DNA of 24,887 bases from a virus. Positions 7,615-16,112 of this stretch are shown here, in pieces. Below the pieces are notes generated by a model that was given only the letters and a program-made list of their open reading frames with translations, was not told where the DNA came from and made no database searches. The position numbers and the translations under genes were made by a program. The stretch lies in IMG/VR virus record IMGVR_UViG_3300031673_000449, positions 1 through 24,887 of that record. One strand, written 5' to 3'. Numbering within the stretch: position 1 is the stretch's first letter; every line of letters starts with the position of its first letter.

Positions 7615-8339
7615 TAATCCTCAATCATTACGGTTGTACTACCTGATGTTATTGTGCCGGCGTATGTTCCAGCGCTACTACCAGTTGTTACTACTACACT
7701 TACTGTATCGCCTATTCTTGCTCCGCCTTTTGCTGCTGAATTAGAACCAAGTTTTACAGCACCAATTAAGTTAATTAAAGCACTTGTTATACCTGCTTTG
7801 GAAGTCCCAACTATACCAACTTCGTCACTTGTTAAATCTAAGCTAGTATCTCCGTTTATTGTTGTTTCATCAGCAGAAATTTCCGCTGTGGTAGTTGAAA
7901 TAAGCTGTAATAGTTCTGTTTGAACTATATGCTTTACTGAAGATGTAAATTCTATGCTTTCGGTATCGATAAAAACTCTTTTAGTTCCATCTTCTTCTAT
8001 AAGAATTTCACTATCATTTATTCTAACAAAATTATTTGTCTTAAAGTTTCCTTCGCATATTTCATTAGTTATTCTTTCTGGCTGTCCTTTTCTTTCTATG
8101 CAGAATCCCCAAGTTTCCGTTGAATCAATTTCAAAACATAAAACCTCATCACCAGCGGCTGGTTTTGATGCTCTTCCTGTAGGGTCCATCAAAAATATAG
8201 ATTTCTTAATCGGGTCAGAATTAATAGTATGTCCAGTGTCTAAAACTAATGGTTTTGTTAAACCAAGACGCTTTATATAAACAGCATATGGCTGTGTATC
8301 GCTTTCTATTGAATATATTGTTGCTCTATAAATTTTCAT
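7614..8339 (-). CDS. Baseplate spike/assembly protein, Mu gp45-like (gpV type)
   Basis: Central spike of the contractile tail. The N-terminal part (about 1-110) has the strand pattern of an OB fold (IYRATIYSIESDTQPYAVYI, then PAAGDEVLCFEID). From about 115 to 200 are repeated short strands rich in I, T, E and S, expected for the trimeric beta-helix of spikes. The end has AAKGGARIGDTVSVVVT, close to the ARVGD-type motif common at the C-terminus of such proteins. No metal-binding tip motif (HxH) is obvious. It follows the hub gene and precedes gp46-like, in the Mu order. Confidence 0.85.
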   Translation of the reverse strand: MKIYRATIYSIESDTQPYAVYIKRLGLTKPLVLDTGHTINSDPIKKSIFLMDPTGRASKPAAGDEVLCFEIDSTETWGFCIERKGQPERITNEICEGNFKTNNFVRINDSEILIEEDGTKRVFIDTESIEFTSSVKHIVQTELLQLISTTTAEISADETTINGDTSLDLTSDEVGIVGTSKAGITSALINLIGAVKLGSNSAAKGGARIGDTVSVVVTTGSSAGTYAGTITSGSTTVMIED

Positions 8340-8349
8340 ATTTTATTGT

Positions 8350-9861
8350 TTATTTTAAATATTTTTGTAAAGGAGCTTTTGTTCTTTGTGTTAAGAAAAT
8401 CTTTGTTTTATTCCACTGGTCTAATTCTTCTTTTGTTGTTGGTATTCTTTTTTGTCTAGCATCTTCTAGCTTTTGTTCGTTTATTGATTGAGATGCTGAT
8501 GTATATGCACTAGGAAGAGTTAAATTAAGTGTTGTACTCGCCCCAGCTTCTCCCCAGTAAAGGGTTACTTCTTTCATAAACATACTCGTATCGATTCCGT
8601 ATTTCTTGTCAGCTACATTTATGTTTTGATTTACATCCCAAAATAATTTTCCTGTTTTGTTTATTCCGCTATTAATATTCTTAATTGATAAACCTTGTTT
8701 GAATCCTATTACATCAACACTATAAGTATAACTTTCCGCTACCCTTCTATTTTTTTCATAATTTATTAATGTTTGCAGATATTTTGCACTAGCATTTACT
8801 TTAAATTCTACAACATCTATTGTTCCATCAAGTATTGCTAAATCTCTAACGCTAGCTATAGTATCTGGGTCTGAGTCGGTGCTTTTTCCCCCTTTTTTAC
8901 ACACTCCTATGTATTCAGTAAATCTGTTACTTTTATCCACTAAGAATCTTGCATCAGGATTTAAAACATTTGAAGCATCTCCAAAACCATTTTTTACAGA
9001 AGCAAGAGAAATATCAAATTGTCCTTTTTGAACGGAGGAAGAATTGGTGGTCAAATTTACACTAGGTTTAACAAGAGCAAGAATATAGATTTGTTTCTTT
9101 CCACTTCCGGTTAATCTTGGTAATTGAGATTTTAAATATTTTTTTAATTCTTTGTCGTTTATAGCATCGTATGTTCCTATACAACTTAAAAATAAGTTAT
9201 TTGGTAGGAGTACGCTTCGTATAAAATCTAGTAATGGCGTCCCTACATTAGCTTCTGGCTTTTGAGAATCGTCTAATTCTACAGTATCAGAACCATAATC
9301 AAAAGGGTCATATAAAATATAATTCATAGTGATATTTTTTTCTGTCCATCCAGAAAAGCTCGTCATTTGAGATAGCAATGGAGTTGTTTTACCGGCTATT
9401 TCCGATACTCTATTAATATATTTTAATACGGTATTTTCTGCAACAGAACTAGTGTCGGCAATAAGTTCTTTCTTGTATATTATACCTCCCCCTATAACAT
9501 TTTGAAGGAAATCTTTAATTTTTTCTCCACCATAAGATATTCCACTAAGACATTTTGTTTTTGCTATTTCATATCCATATCCATTACAGTTATATTGGAT
9601 TACATTTGATTTTTCTATTCTTGAAGTAATATATCCTCCGCAATAAAAATCACCGTCCATATATACTCTTGCTTCAGCTCCAGTTATATCTCCAACATAA
9701 TTTAGGGAACTAAAAGGAAGATTAAATTCAAAATTAGGGCAAATATCCCCAAATTTTTTATTTACCTTACCAGATAAAGGAGCAAATCTATTGGATTTCT
9801 TGTTAGCGGTAGTTACTTCAACTTCAAATGTTCCAGCTTGTAATTTTTTATTAGATAGCAT
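8350..9861 (-). CDS. Baseplate hub protein, Mu gp44-like (gp27/gpD type)
   Basis: Hub ring between tail tube and spike. The N-terminal domain (about 1-150) is beta-rich with EARVYMDGDFYCGGYI, typical of the barrels of gp27-like hubs; the middle contains KTTPLLSQMTSFSGWTE and a helical insertion; the C-terminal part holds VGFKQGLSIKNINSGI and DVNQNINVADKKYGID, resembling the region where these proteins give instructions for joining the spike. The ATG at 9861 is preferred because GGGGAG stands ten bases before it; an upstream in-frame ATG at 9885, adding eight residues, has no ribosome-binding site. The chosen start overlaps the end of the gp43-like gene by 11 bases. The final 40 residues are charged and contain TTKEELDQW. 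Confidence 0.82.
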   Translation of the reverse strand: MLSNKKLQAGTFEVEVTTANKKSNRFAPLSGKVNKKFGDICPNFEFNLPFSSLNYVGDITGAEARVYMDGDFYCGGYITSRIEKSNVIQYNCNGYGYEIAKTKCLSGISYGGEKIKDFLQNVIGGGIIYKKELIADTSSVAENTVLKYINRVSEIAGKTTPLLSQMTSFSGWTEKNITMNYILYDPFDYGSDTVELDDSQKPEANVGTPLLDFIRSVLLPNNLFLSCIGTYDAINDKELKKYLKSQLPRLTGSGKKQIYILALVKPSVNLTTNSSSVQKGQFDISLASVKNGFGDASNVLNPDARFLVDKSNRFTEYIGVCKKGGKSTDSDPDTIASVRDLAILDGTIDVVEFKVNASAKYLQTLINYEKNRRVAESYTYSVDVIGFKQGLSIKNINSGINKTGKLFWDVNQNINVADKKYGIDTSMFMKEVTLYWGEAGASTTLNLTLPSAYTSASQSINEQKLEDARQKRIPTTKEELDQWNKTKIFLTQRTKAPLQKYLK

Positions 9862-11110
9862 ATAGTTTAATCTCCCCAGAAACATTGTTTATATCAGTAA
9901 CAATAGAAGAGTTTAAGGCGAGTAATTCATTGTATAAATCTAAACTACCATACCTGTCAAATACTATTTTATCAAATGGCTGTATCCTAGTAATATCAAC
10001 AAGTATAACAGAATTGATATTCAATCTTATTGAATTAAGATATTCATCAGCCGCTATTTTTGCTTCAAATAACGATTGTCTAACTTCATTTGGTAAAGTA
10101 ATATCTGAGATTAAAAATCTATAAGTTTCATCTAAGGAGTTTTGTACTTTATCTACTTCTTCACTGTTCTTGTATTCTATACCAGAGGCAATGCTTATCA
10201 AAGATATGAAAGCAAGAGAATTAAAGATTGCATTATTTCCATCTTCATTAGATTGCTTATAATATTCTTGTGCGTTCGTGTAGGTTTTTGACTCTGCTTT
10301 TTGGAAAGTAAATGTATTTGCTACTGCATCAAATGTTGATGCTGTATCTCCAAAATATACTCCTACTTGAGAAACTGTGCTTATTATTGTTGCATATAAT
10401 GTTTGCGGAGTGGAAGCTAAAGACCTTACGCTACTATTTATTTCTAATAAAGAGGACACCCACTCACTAGGTTGTTGGAATAATCCAACTACATCAGAAC
10501 CAAGTTCTTCTAAAGTAGATAATTTATCTTGTACTTTTTCTACAAAGTCGGCAACTGTATCTGCTGTTTGTGGTAACGATGTTAAAAATTTATTAAACCC
10601 AATAACCTTTTCATTTTTAAAGAAGTCATCAGCAGTGTCTGTAATAGTTCTTTGCAAATCTTGAACCCATTCTGGAAGTTTACCTTTATCTGGTGCGTCA
10701 GATTTAACTTTTGGAATAGGATAATAAGTGCATTTGAAAGAAACGGTAAGTTGTCCAGTACTATTACTGCTCTCAGTTATTGTACCATTATTGAATACAC
10801 ATCGTTTAGTCTTTCCATCTGGAAAAGTTAGGTGGAATATTTTACTTTTTTCAGTGTTAAAAAACTCATTTAACCAGTTCTTATCTCTTCTATATGCACT
10901 TTTTCCGGAAGGTGCTTTTGCTCCAGTAATAATATTTACATCAAAAGAACGAAGACTTTCACCAAAATACTGTATTAATGGAGTATCAATATAATTTATT
11001 TGTTTTATATCTAATCTTTTTCCAAAGCTATCAGTTATTGAAGTCCACTTAAACTTTTTAGTACCACTATCACTGCTTTTTATTTTTATATAGTCTCTTA
11101 ATACGCTCAT
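9851..11110 (-). CDS. Tail protein with DNA-circularisation N-terminal domain (Mu gp43-like)
   Basis: Baseplate/tail protein of the family named DNA circularisation protein after Mu N; its role here is taken to be structural, by position between tape measure and hub. The N-terminal domain (1-125) is well preserved: KFKWTSITDSFGKRL, then TPLIQYFGESLRSFDVNII, AYRRDKNWLNEFF, and a beta hairpin with GKTKRCVFNNGTI ending in KCTYYPIP. The remainder is helical with scattered T/S-rich segments and ends in FDRYGSLDLYNELLALN, resembling the LysM-like end found in some homologues. Overlaps the tape measure gene by four bases (ATGA type). Confidence 0.85.
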   Translation of the reverse strand: MSVLRDYIKIKSSDSGTKKFKWTSITDSFGKRLDIKQINYIDTPLIQYFGESLRSFDVNIITGAKAPSGKSAYRRDKNWLNEFFNTEKSKIFHLTFPDGKTKRCVFNNGTITESSNSTGQLTVSFKCTYYPIPKVKSDAPDKGKLPEWVQDLQRTITDTADDFFKNEKVIGFNKFLTSLPQTADTVADFVEKVQDKLSTLEELGSDVVGLFQQPSEWVSSLLEINSSVRSLASTPQTLYATIISTVSQVGVYFGDTASTFDAVANTFTFQKAESKTYTNAQEYYKQSNEDGNNAIFNSLAFISLISIASGIEYKNSEEVDKVQNSLDETYRFLISDITLPNEVRQSLFEAKIAADEYLNSIRLNINSVILVDITRIQPFDKIVFDRYGSLDLYNELLALNSSIVTDINNVSGEIKLYAI

Positions 11111-13101
11111 TGTAAGCCTCCAGCATAATTATATTTAACATTAATGAGACCATTGTCGTTAAAAATACTTGATTCTACTTGGTTATTATTATTTGACCTA
11201 ACATTTAAGTTAATATCAATCGGAGAACCTTTTTGTGTCCCTCCTTTTGGACCATTCATTTCTACATCAGCAGGTGCTTTTTTGTAGTGTCTGTATGCCA
11301 TATAACTAGCTACGCCAACCCCAGATGTTACCAATGCAATCAGCGCAGGAACGCTGAATAGAAAACCAGTTATTAAAGCAAAAAGTTTTCCTATCGCCGC
11401 TACACCGGTAGCAAGCAGTCCAACTTTCCCAATTCCACCAACAGCTTTGCCTACTGTCTGCATTCCTTTAAGTTTTGCACGTTGACTCGCTCCAAAAGCT
11501 AGTGCGCTTTTTGCGCCTCCTCCAATCTGACCAACCGCCAGAGCTCCAAAAAGCGAAGGCATAATCCAATCTTTCCAACCAACCTTTTCCCCCTGTTGTT
11601 TTTTTTCTGCTATAGTTGATAGGCTAATTAAAAGAGCTACATAAGAACCAATAGCTCCACTAAAAGCAGACATCATCGGAATTCCTTTCTTTAAAGCTCC
11701 AAAACTTCTTACTCCGAAAAAAGCGTGTAATAATGCTCCACTGTGTTTGCTTAATATTGATAATCCAGCACCAAAAGCCATTGTAGTCAGTATAGGAGCG
11801 ACAAGTGTTAAACTTTGGAGTGCTTTGGTAAGACCATAAATCGTAAATTTTGCTGTCAATCCACTTGCGCCAGTTCCTCCCATAGCTTCTTGCAAGTTTT
11901 TAAATTGAAATGATAACATTTGAAGAGCTGTGTTTAAATCTCCTTTTTTAAAGAAGGCTACCAATCCGCCATATTCTTTTTGTATTTTTACAGCCATTTT
12001 TTCTATCAAGATGGTTGACGCTAAATCTCCACTTGAAACTAACTTATCTAATTCTCTAGTAGTCATTCCCATAGCATCAGCTGCTAATTTTAAAGCACCA
12101 GGAACACGATCACCAAGTTGCCTACGTAATTCTTCCATTGAAACAACTCCTTTAGACTGCATTTGTGTTAATGCGTAGAACATTCCTTTCATTTCTTCGC
12201 CAGTAAGACCATAAACTTTACCAAGAACCATAAAGGATTTTGCATTTCTTCTAGCGGAATCTAAAGTTCCTTGAGAAGAAGCTAAAAACTGTGCATAAGG
12301 TTTTTGAACAGTATAAGGGTCAATTCCGATTTTAGTCATTTCTCTTCTAAACCGCATTAAATCGCCTTTAGCAAACTTCATAACCTCTTCAGGTCTACCA
12401 GTAATACCAAAGTTTGGCATTATAGCCGCCATAGTTCGGATAGCGGAATCTGTTTGAGCTTTTATTCGTACTGAATTTAAGACAAATTGAGCACCAGCAT
12501 AAATACCGAAGAAACTTCCAACTGTTACTAACCTTTTTTTGAAGAAATCCTCTATTCTTCCCATCTGTTTTCCACCCTTTATATTCTTTTCAAAAGAATC
12601 TAAAAAGTTTGTAGACAGATTTGCTCCTAATTGATTTCCTAATTTTAAAACAGCTTTTTTATCTACTGCTTTTGACAACATAGATGTCTGCACATTACGA
12701 AACATCTGAGCTTGCGCCATTGTTATATTTTTATCTGCTAATGTTGTTCTAAGACGACCAGTTAATTGAGCTAAACCAATATTAGATGATAAGGCTGGCA
12801 GATTAAATAATCTTTTAAATTGGTTTTCCGTAACCTTCCCTGTTATATTTACTCTTGCTAGGCTTCGCTGTAATCTATCCGTACTAAGGGTGGTTCTCGC
12901 CATACTTTCCTTAGCTTGCATACTTCCCTTTCTAAGACTAGCCATAGCTTTTGCTTCGGCAGCTTGAGTTTTGGCTGATAAAAGAAAACCTTGTTTGTTT
13001 ACTTTGTTTGTACTTACGCCAATGCGTTTTATTAGGTTGTCTACATTCTTTAATTTTTTTTCTATAAGACTATTAATGTCTATAGGAATTTGATAAGCCA
13101 T
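11107..13101 (-). CDS. Tail tape measure protein
   Basis: Sets tail length and likely helps DNA passage through the inner membrane. The first 200 residues are helical and basic. The tape-measure domain lies at about 205-365 and is highly typical (AQTDSAIRTMAAIM, RNAKSFMVLGKVYGLTGEE, QMQSKGVVSMEELRRQLGD, PGALKLAADAMGMTTRELDK). The rest includes several glycine/alanine-rich hydrophobic stretches, the longest at about 560-605, that could cross a membrane. At 664 residues it predicts a tail of about 100 nm using the usual 1.5 angstrom per residue (inference). AGGA six bases before the ATG; the -1 frame of the chaperone gene stops right at this start. Confidence 0.93.
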   Translation of the reverse strand: MAYQIPIDINSLIEKKLKNVDNLIKRIGVSTNKVNKQGFLLSAKTQAAEAKAMASLRKGSMQAKESMARTTLSTDRLQRSLARVNITGKVTENQFKRLFNLPALSSNIGLAQLTGRLRTTLADKNITMAQAQMFRNVQTSMLSKAVDKKAVLKLGNQLGANLSTNFLDSFEKNIKGGKQMGRIEDFFKKRLVTVGSFFGIYAGAQFVLNSVRIKAQTDSAIRTMAAIMPNFGITGRPEEVMKFAKGDLMRFRREMTKIGIDPYTVQKPYAQFLASSQGTLDSARRNAKSFMVLGKVYGLTGEEMKGMFYALTQMQSKGVVSMEELRRQLGDRVPGALKLAADAMGMTTRELDKLVSSGDLASTILIEKMAVKIQKEYGGLVAFFKKGDLNTALQMLSFQFKNLQEAMGGTGASGLTAKFTIYGLTKALQSLTLVAPILTTMAFGAGLSILSKHSGALLHAFFGVRSFGALKKGIPMMSAFSGAIGSYVALLISLSTIAEKKQQGEKVGWKDWIMPSLFGALAVGQIGGGAKSALAFGASQRAKLKGMQTVGKAVGGIGKVGLLATGVAAIGKLFALITGFLFSVPALIALVTSGVGVASYMAYRHYKKAPADVEMNGPKGGTQKGSPIDINLNVRSNNNNQVESSIFNDNGLINVKYNYAGGLQ

Positions 13102-13320
13102 TTATTTCCTCATAGATTTTTCTATATCTTTCGCATAGGAACAAAGAGCTTTGTCTAGTTTGACCATCTCATCTAGCATTTTATCTATAGGCATTTTTAT
13201 AAGGTATTCTAAACTAATACTTCCTTTGAATTGAATAGGTAATTTTCTTATATTCAAATCTATGTCGTTATGGAGTTTCCTGTTTCCGATACAATATAAA
13301 GTATAATAACCTCTGCCAAA
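13102..13320 (-). CDS. Tail chaperone -1 frameshift extension (G-T type)
   Basis: In the -1 frame relative to the chaperone gene, an open stretch begins at the T run and continues 71 codons beyond it to a TAA that directly abuts the tape measure ATG. A ribosome slipping back one base on the run would make a fusion of about 247 residues instead of 194. The extension (N-terminus GRGYYTLYCIG, C-terminus DKALCSYAKDIEKSMRK) is hydrophilic and has no good start codon of its own at its beginning. Without it there would be an unexplained 158-base gap in an otherwise gapless operon. This is the arrangement of lambda G/GT and of many other tail operons. Seen: frame and run; inferred: use. Confidence 0.8.
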   Translation of the reverse strand, partial: FGRGYYTLYCIGNRKLHNDIDLNIRKLPIQFKGSISLEYLIKMPIDKMLDEMVKLDKALCSYAKDIEKSMRK

Positions 13321-13844
13321 AAAAAATCCATTATGCTCTTGTACTCTAAGCCAAGCTCTCTCATAACATCATCCCTAGTAATAGGAATAGTTAATTCTTT
13401 ATCAGCAAACATAAATTTGCTCATTAAATTTTTAGACTGTTCCTTTAATTTGAAAGTAGGAAGCCCAGCAGATTTAGCCATATTTAGCTTATTAAGAACT
13501 ATAAATTTATCTATCTCTTCTTTAGAGAAATTGTCCTTTAATTTCTTTAAATCTTTTATTGCTACTTCTGATTCTTTTTGTAACTCTTTCTCAGATTTAT
13601 TTTTATTCGTTTCTTCCTGCTCAATTGCAACTCGTCTTTGTGCTATAGATTCATATTTGTCTATTAAATCCATAAGATTATACGACTCTTCTTCGTATTC
13701 TTCTATTTGAGTCCATCTTATTTCTTTTGGGTCTAAACAATACAAAGTTTTAGTTTTTAAAAAAGTCCCTTCTTTAGAATACTGTATCTCTTTATTAAGT
13801 TTATATTCTAAAACTTTCTTCTCTTTTAGTTTAGTAGTTTCCAT
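13260..13844 (-). CDS. Tail assembly chaperone (G-like, upstream of frameshift)
   Basis: Probable chaperone that coats the tape measure during tail assembly, assigned from its place between tube and tape measure genes and from the frameshift signal near its end. The protein is helical and highly charged (K and E rich between about 70 and 125), with a beta-like N-terminus (EYKLNKEIQYSKEGT). The end (IMDFFLAEVIILYIVSETG) becomes hydrophobic when translated in the zero frame after the slippery run. AGGGAGA stands upstream of the ATG. I see no recognisable sequence motif beyond this. Confidence 0.75.
   Translation of the reverse strand: METTKLKEKKVLEYKLNKEIQYSKEGTFLKTKTLYCLDPKEIRWTQIEEYEEESYNLMDLIDKYESIAQRRVAIEQEETNKNKSEKELQKESEVAIKDLKKLKDNFSKEEIDKFIVLNKLNMAKSAGLPTFKLKEQSKNLMSKFMFADKELTIPITRDDVMRELGLEYKSIMDFFLAEVIILYIVSETGNSITT
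13318..13326 (-). promoter_or_regulatory. Programmed -1 frameshift site (run of nine T)
   Basis: On the minus strand the codons GAT TTT TTT TTG contain nine consecutive T. The heptamer T TTT TTT (13326-13320) is a canonical X XXY YYZ slippery site in the correct phase. It lies 22 codons before the zero-frame stop, and only the -1 frame remains open to the tape measure gene; the +1 frame meets a stop (CCA TAA) after 16 codons. Confidence 0.8.
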
Positions 13845-13867
13845 TTTTGTTCTCCCTTAAACATTAA

Positions 13868-14293
13868 TTAAACTTTGTCACTTGTAAATTGTGTTCCAAC
13901 GACCGTCAAGTTTACGACATCTCCGTTATTTCCTGTTGGAATATCAACAAATTGAGCACTTGATACTTGCTCTACATAGCCTTCTTTCTCATAAGAAAGT
14001 CTCATAGTAAACGAGTTTCCACTTTTTCTATTTCTTAATACGAAATTTCTTAATGAAGCACATTGCACAACTGGGATTGTATATTTAGTACCATCGTTTG
14101 TTGTTTCCTCAACATACATAACACTACCACCATATAATTTAATGGTTTTTATAGTGTTAAGACCTGAACTCTCAAGTGCTGGAGAGCTATCTTGTTTTGC
14201 ATATTCAAATTGAGTTCCATCGAATTCTAATCTTGGGAATACATCAACGGTTTTGTTTTCCCAATCATTCATATTTGTTGTGTCTATCGCCAT
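13868..14293 (-). CDS. Tail tube protein (Mu gp40-like)
   Basis: Inner tube of the contractile tail by position: it directly follows the sheath gene and precedes the chaperone and tape measure. It is 141 residues, similar to other small tube proteins, predicted mostly beta (FPRLEFDGTQFEYA, IKTIKLYGGSVMYVEE, YTIPVVQCASLRNFVL, SFTMRLSYEKEGY), with a closing strand VVNLTVVGTQFT, consistent with the beta-sandwich fold of tubes. No catalytic motifs. The ribosome-binding site is poor (AAGAATAG at some distance), unlike most of its neighbours, which is odd for a highly expressed protein. Confidence 0.78.
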   Translation of the reverse strand: MAIDTTNMNDWENKTVDVFPRLEFDGTQFEYAKQDSSPALESSGLNTIKTIKLYGGSVMYVEETTNDGTKYTIPVVQCASLRNFVLRNRKSGNSFTMRLSYEKEGYVEQVSSAQFVDIPTGNNGDVVNLTVVGTQFTSDKV

Positions 14294-14315
14294 AATATAT
14301 AACTATTCTTATTGT

Positions 14316-15827
14316 TTATAAATATTGAAATTTGTTAAAGAATTGTACTATTCTCAACTGTGATAAAATACTTAATACAGCTTTAGTAATATCAACTTCT
14401 CCCGAAGATAATGTTACTGTCATAGTATCTTTCAAAGTAGTCATAAACTCATCTTTTCCATCAGAATCTAATAAAATATACTTATTTCCATTTTCATCTT
14501 CTTGTACATTTGATAAAGCATCATACCATAATGAGAAGTAAGATGTTATTTTAGAACGAGCTGTTGCAGAATAAAGCCTTTGATGTTTCAATGTCTTCAA
14601 CATTGTATAGAAATATGAATTTGAAAACTGTGCAATAAGTTGTCCATTTACAAAATGGAAAGCAACATCAGGATTTCCTTCAGAATCTGTAACATAAGTT
14701 GTTACTACATTTCCAAGCTCTAAGTTTCCTGCTGTGTTATTATGCACTACGAATACTCCCGCAGCTTCTAAGTTTATCATTTCTGTTAAAGTCCAACCTT
14801 CTCCGTCTGTTACATAGTAATCTTCTGAAACAATATCAGCGAATGGTACGCTTCTATTATCTGGACTACCAAGTGCTATATTTGGTAAGAAATCAGAGCA
14901 ATCTGCCCCTTCTGTTAAGCATACTGCATATATTCCAGCTACATAACTTCTCCAAAGACATTCTGTTGTAAAGATATGATTAGAGGAAGTTTCTGTAGCA
15001 CTTGTTACAGCTTTTAATCCACTTAACCATACGGTTCTGTCATTATATGTGGCAGGGTCAACTAATAAACTAGCATAAGTATCTGTGCTAGAAAGTATAA
15101 CATTACCCTGTTGGTCTAAGTTATTAATTTCTTTATATGTTTCTAACATAGTTGTAATAGGAGTCATAACAACTCCATCCTCTACTAAGATAACATCATA
15201 TCTTGCTTCAGCAGCATCCAATATTGCTTGTATTCCAGTAACTACTGGAGGATTTACTCCGGCAACACCACCTAGTGTTCCAATAACTATCCCCTCAGCA
15301 GAACCACTAATTTTTAATGGTATTGCACTTTCTATTCCACCATAAACTTTTGATGTTAATGTCAAAGTTCCTGTACTATTTGATGGAGTGAAAGGAAAGT
15401 TTTCTAATTCGTCTAATGCGGCGTCTAAGGCAACCCCTATTTCTTCCGCAGTATCATCTATAGCAACGGCAACTGTTGCAGTCCAAGCTCTGTCTCCTAC
15501 AGCAACAGTAAAAGAACCGGCTGCGGTTGCAGTTCCAGTTAAAGGTATCGTTCTTGTTCCTGCGGTAGCTGCTACGGTTTCTTCAAGAAAGATAAAATCT
15601 AATGTTGTTTGAAACTTTTTATCAGCTTTCCAAAAAGCATCAGCCATATTATATAAGAATGTTCCTCCTCCTATAGCTGTAATCAAAGCACTTTTAGAAG
15701 CAATAGTCGTAACGAGTGAGCCTGTGCTTACTCCAGTTTGTGTGTGCTCGGCACTTCCTATCATAAGAGTTTTATACTCTATTGATGGAGAACCTTGCTC
15801 TATTGTATTAACATATATTCTTGGCAT
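14316..15827 (-). CDS. Tail sheath protein (Mu gpL-like)
   Basis: Contractile sheath. The N-terminus (IYVNTIEQGSPSIEYKTLMIG) and the early segment ALITAIGGGTFLYNMADAFWKAD are typical. A beta-rich insertion (about 90-180; GTATAAGSFTVAVGDRAWTATV) corresponds to the protruding domain of Mu-type sheaths. GEGWTLTEMINLEAAGVFVV and LELGNVVTTYVTDSEGNPD are followed by a C-terminal helical part ending in RIVQFFNKFQYL, matching the conserved end that binds neighbouring subunits. Length of 503 is usual (Mu 495). Followed by the tube gene. Confidence 0.9.
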   Translation of the reverse strand: MPRIYVNTIEQGSPSIEYKTLMIGSAEHTQTGVSTGSLVTTIASKSALITAIGGGTFLYNMADAFWKADKKFQTTLDFIFLEETVAATAGTRTIPLTGTATAAGSFTVAVGDRAWTATVAVAIDDTAEEIGVALDAALDELENFPFTPSNSTGTLTLTSKVYGGIESAIPLKISGSAEGIVIGTLGGVAGVNPPVVTGIQAILDAAEARYDVILVEDGVVMTPITTMLETYKEINNLDQQGNVILSSTDTYASLLVDPATYNDRTVWLSGLKAVTSATETSSNHIFTTECLWRSYVAGIYAVCLTEGADCSDFLPNIALGSPDNRSVPFADIVSEDYYVTDGEGWTLTEMINLEAAGVFVVHNNTAGNLELGNVVTTYVTDSEGNPDVAFHFVNGQLIAQFSNSYFYTMLKTLKHQRLYSATARSKITSYFSLWYDALSNVQEDENGNKYILLDSDGKDEFMTTLKDTMTVTLSSGEVDITKAVLSILSQLRIVQFFNKFQYL

Positions 15828-15829
15828 AT

Positions 15830-16099
15830 CTATTTACTTTCTTTTTTGTTATTAATTTTTGTTAAAATTTTTTCTTCTTTAATCTCTTCTATAACTTCTT
15901 TTTTAATTTCTTTAATTTCTTTTTTTACTATAGAAACACAATTATCTGTAATAGAATCTTTCAATCTTCTTTGATAAAATGGCGAACGAGGTGTTTTTTC
16001 ATCAAAAGCTTCTATGGTAATTATCTTACCAAGACATAGCTTTTCTCCCTTTTCACCTATAAAACCCTTTTTATTTATTTGAATTTTAATGTATTGCAT
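15830..16099 (-). CDS. Small DUF2635-type protein (Mu gp38-like)
   Basis: Function unknown; Mu-type phages keep one such small gene directly before the sheath. The first 55 residues match the layout of that family (a strand IKIQINKKGF, LGKIITIEAF, then SPFYQRRLKDSITDN, resembling the usual W-x-RRL-x-DGD). The last 35 residues are a lysine/glutamate-rich helix (KKEIKEIKKEVIEEIKEE) that homologues generally lack and which may form a coiled coil. AAGGAG precedes the ATG; the stop is two bases from the sheath start. Confidence 0.72.
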   Translation of the reverse strand: MQYIKIQINKKGFIGEKGEKLCLGKIITIEAFDEKTPRSPFYQRRLKDSITDNCVSIVKKEIKEIKKEVIEEIKEEKILTKINNKKESK

Positions 16100-16112
16100 A
16101 TCAGCTCCTTTT

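Noticed and set aside
11107-11460. Separate membrane protein or holin at the end of the tape measure gene
   Set aside because: The hydrophobic stretches are in one continuous frame with the tape-measure domain and are usual for such proteins.
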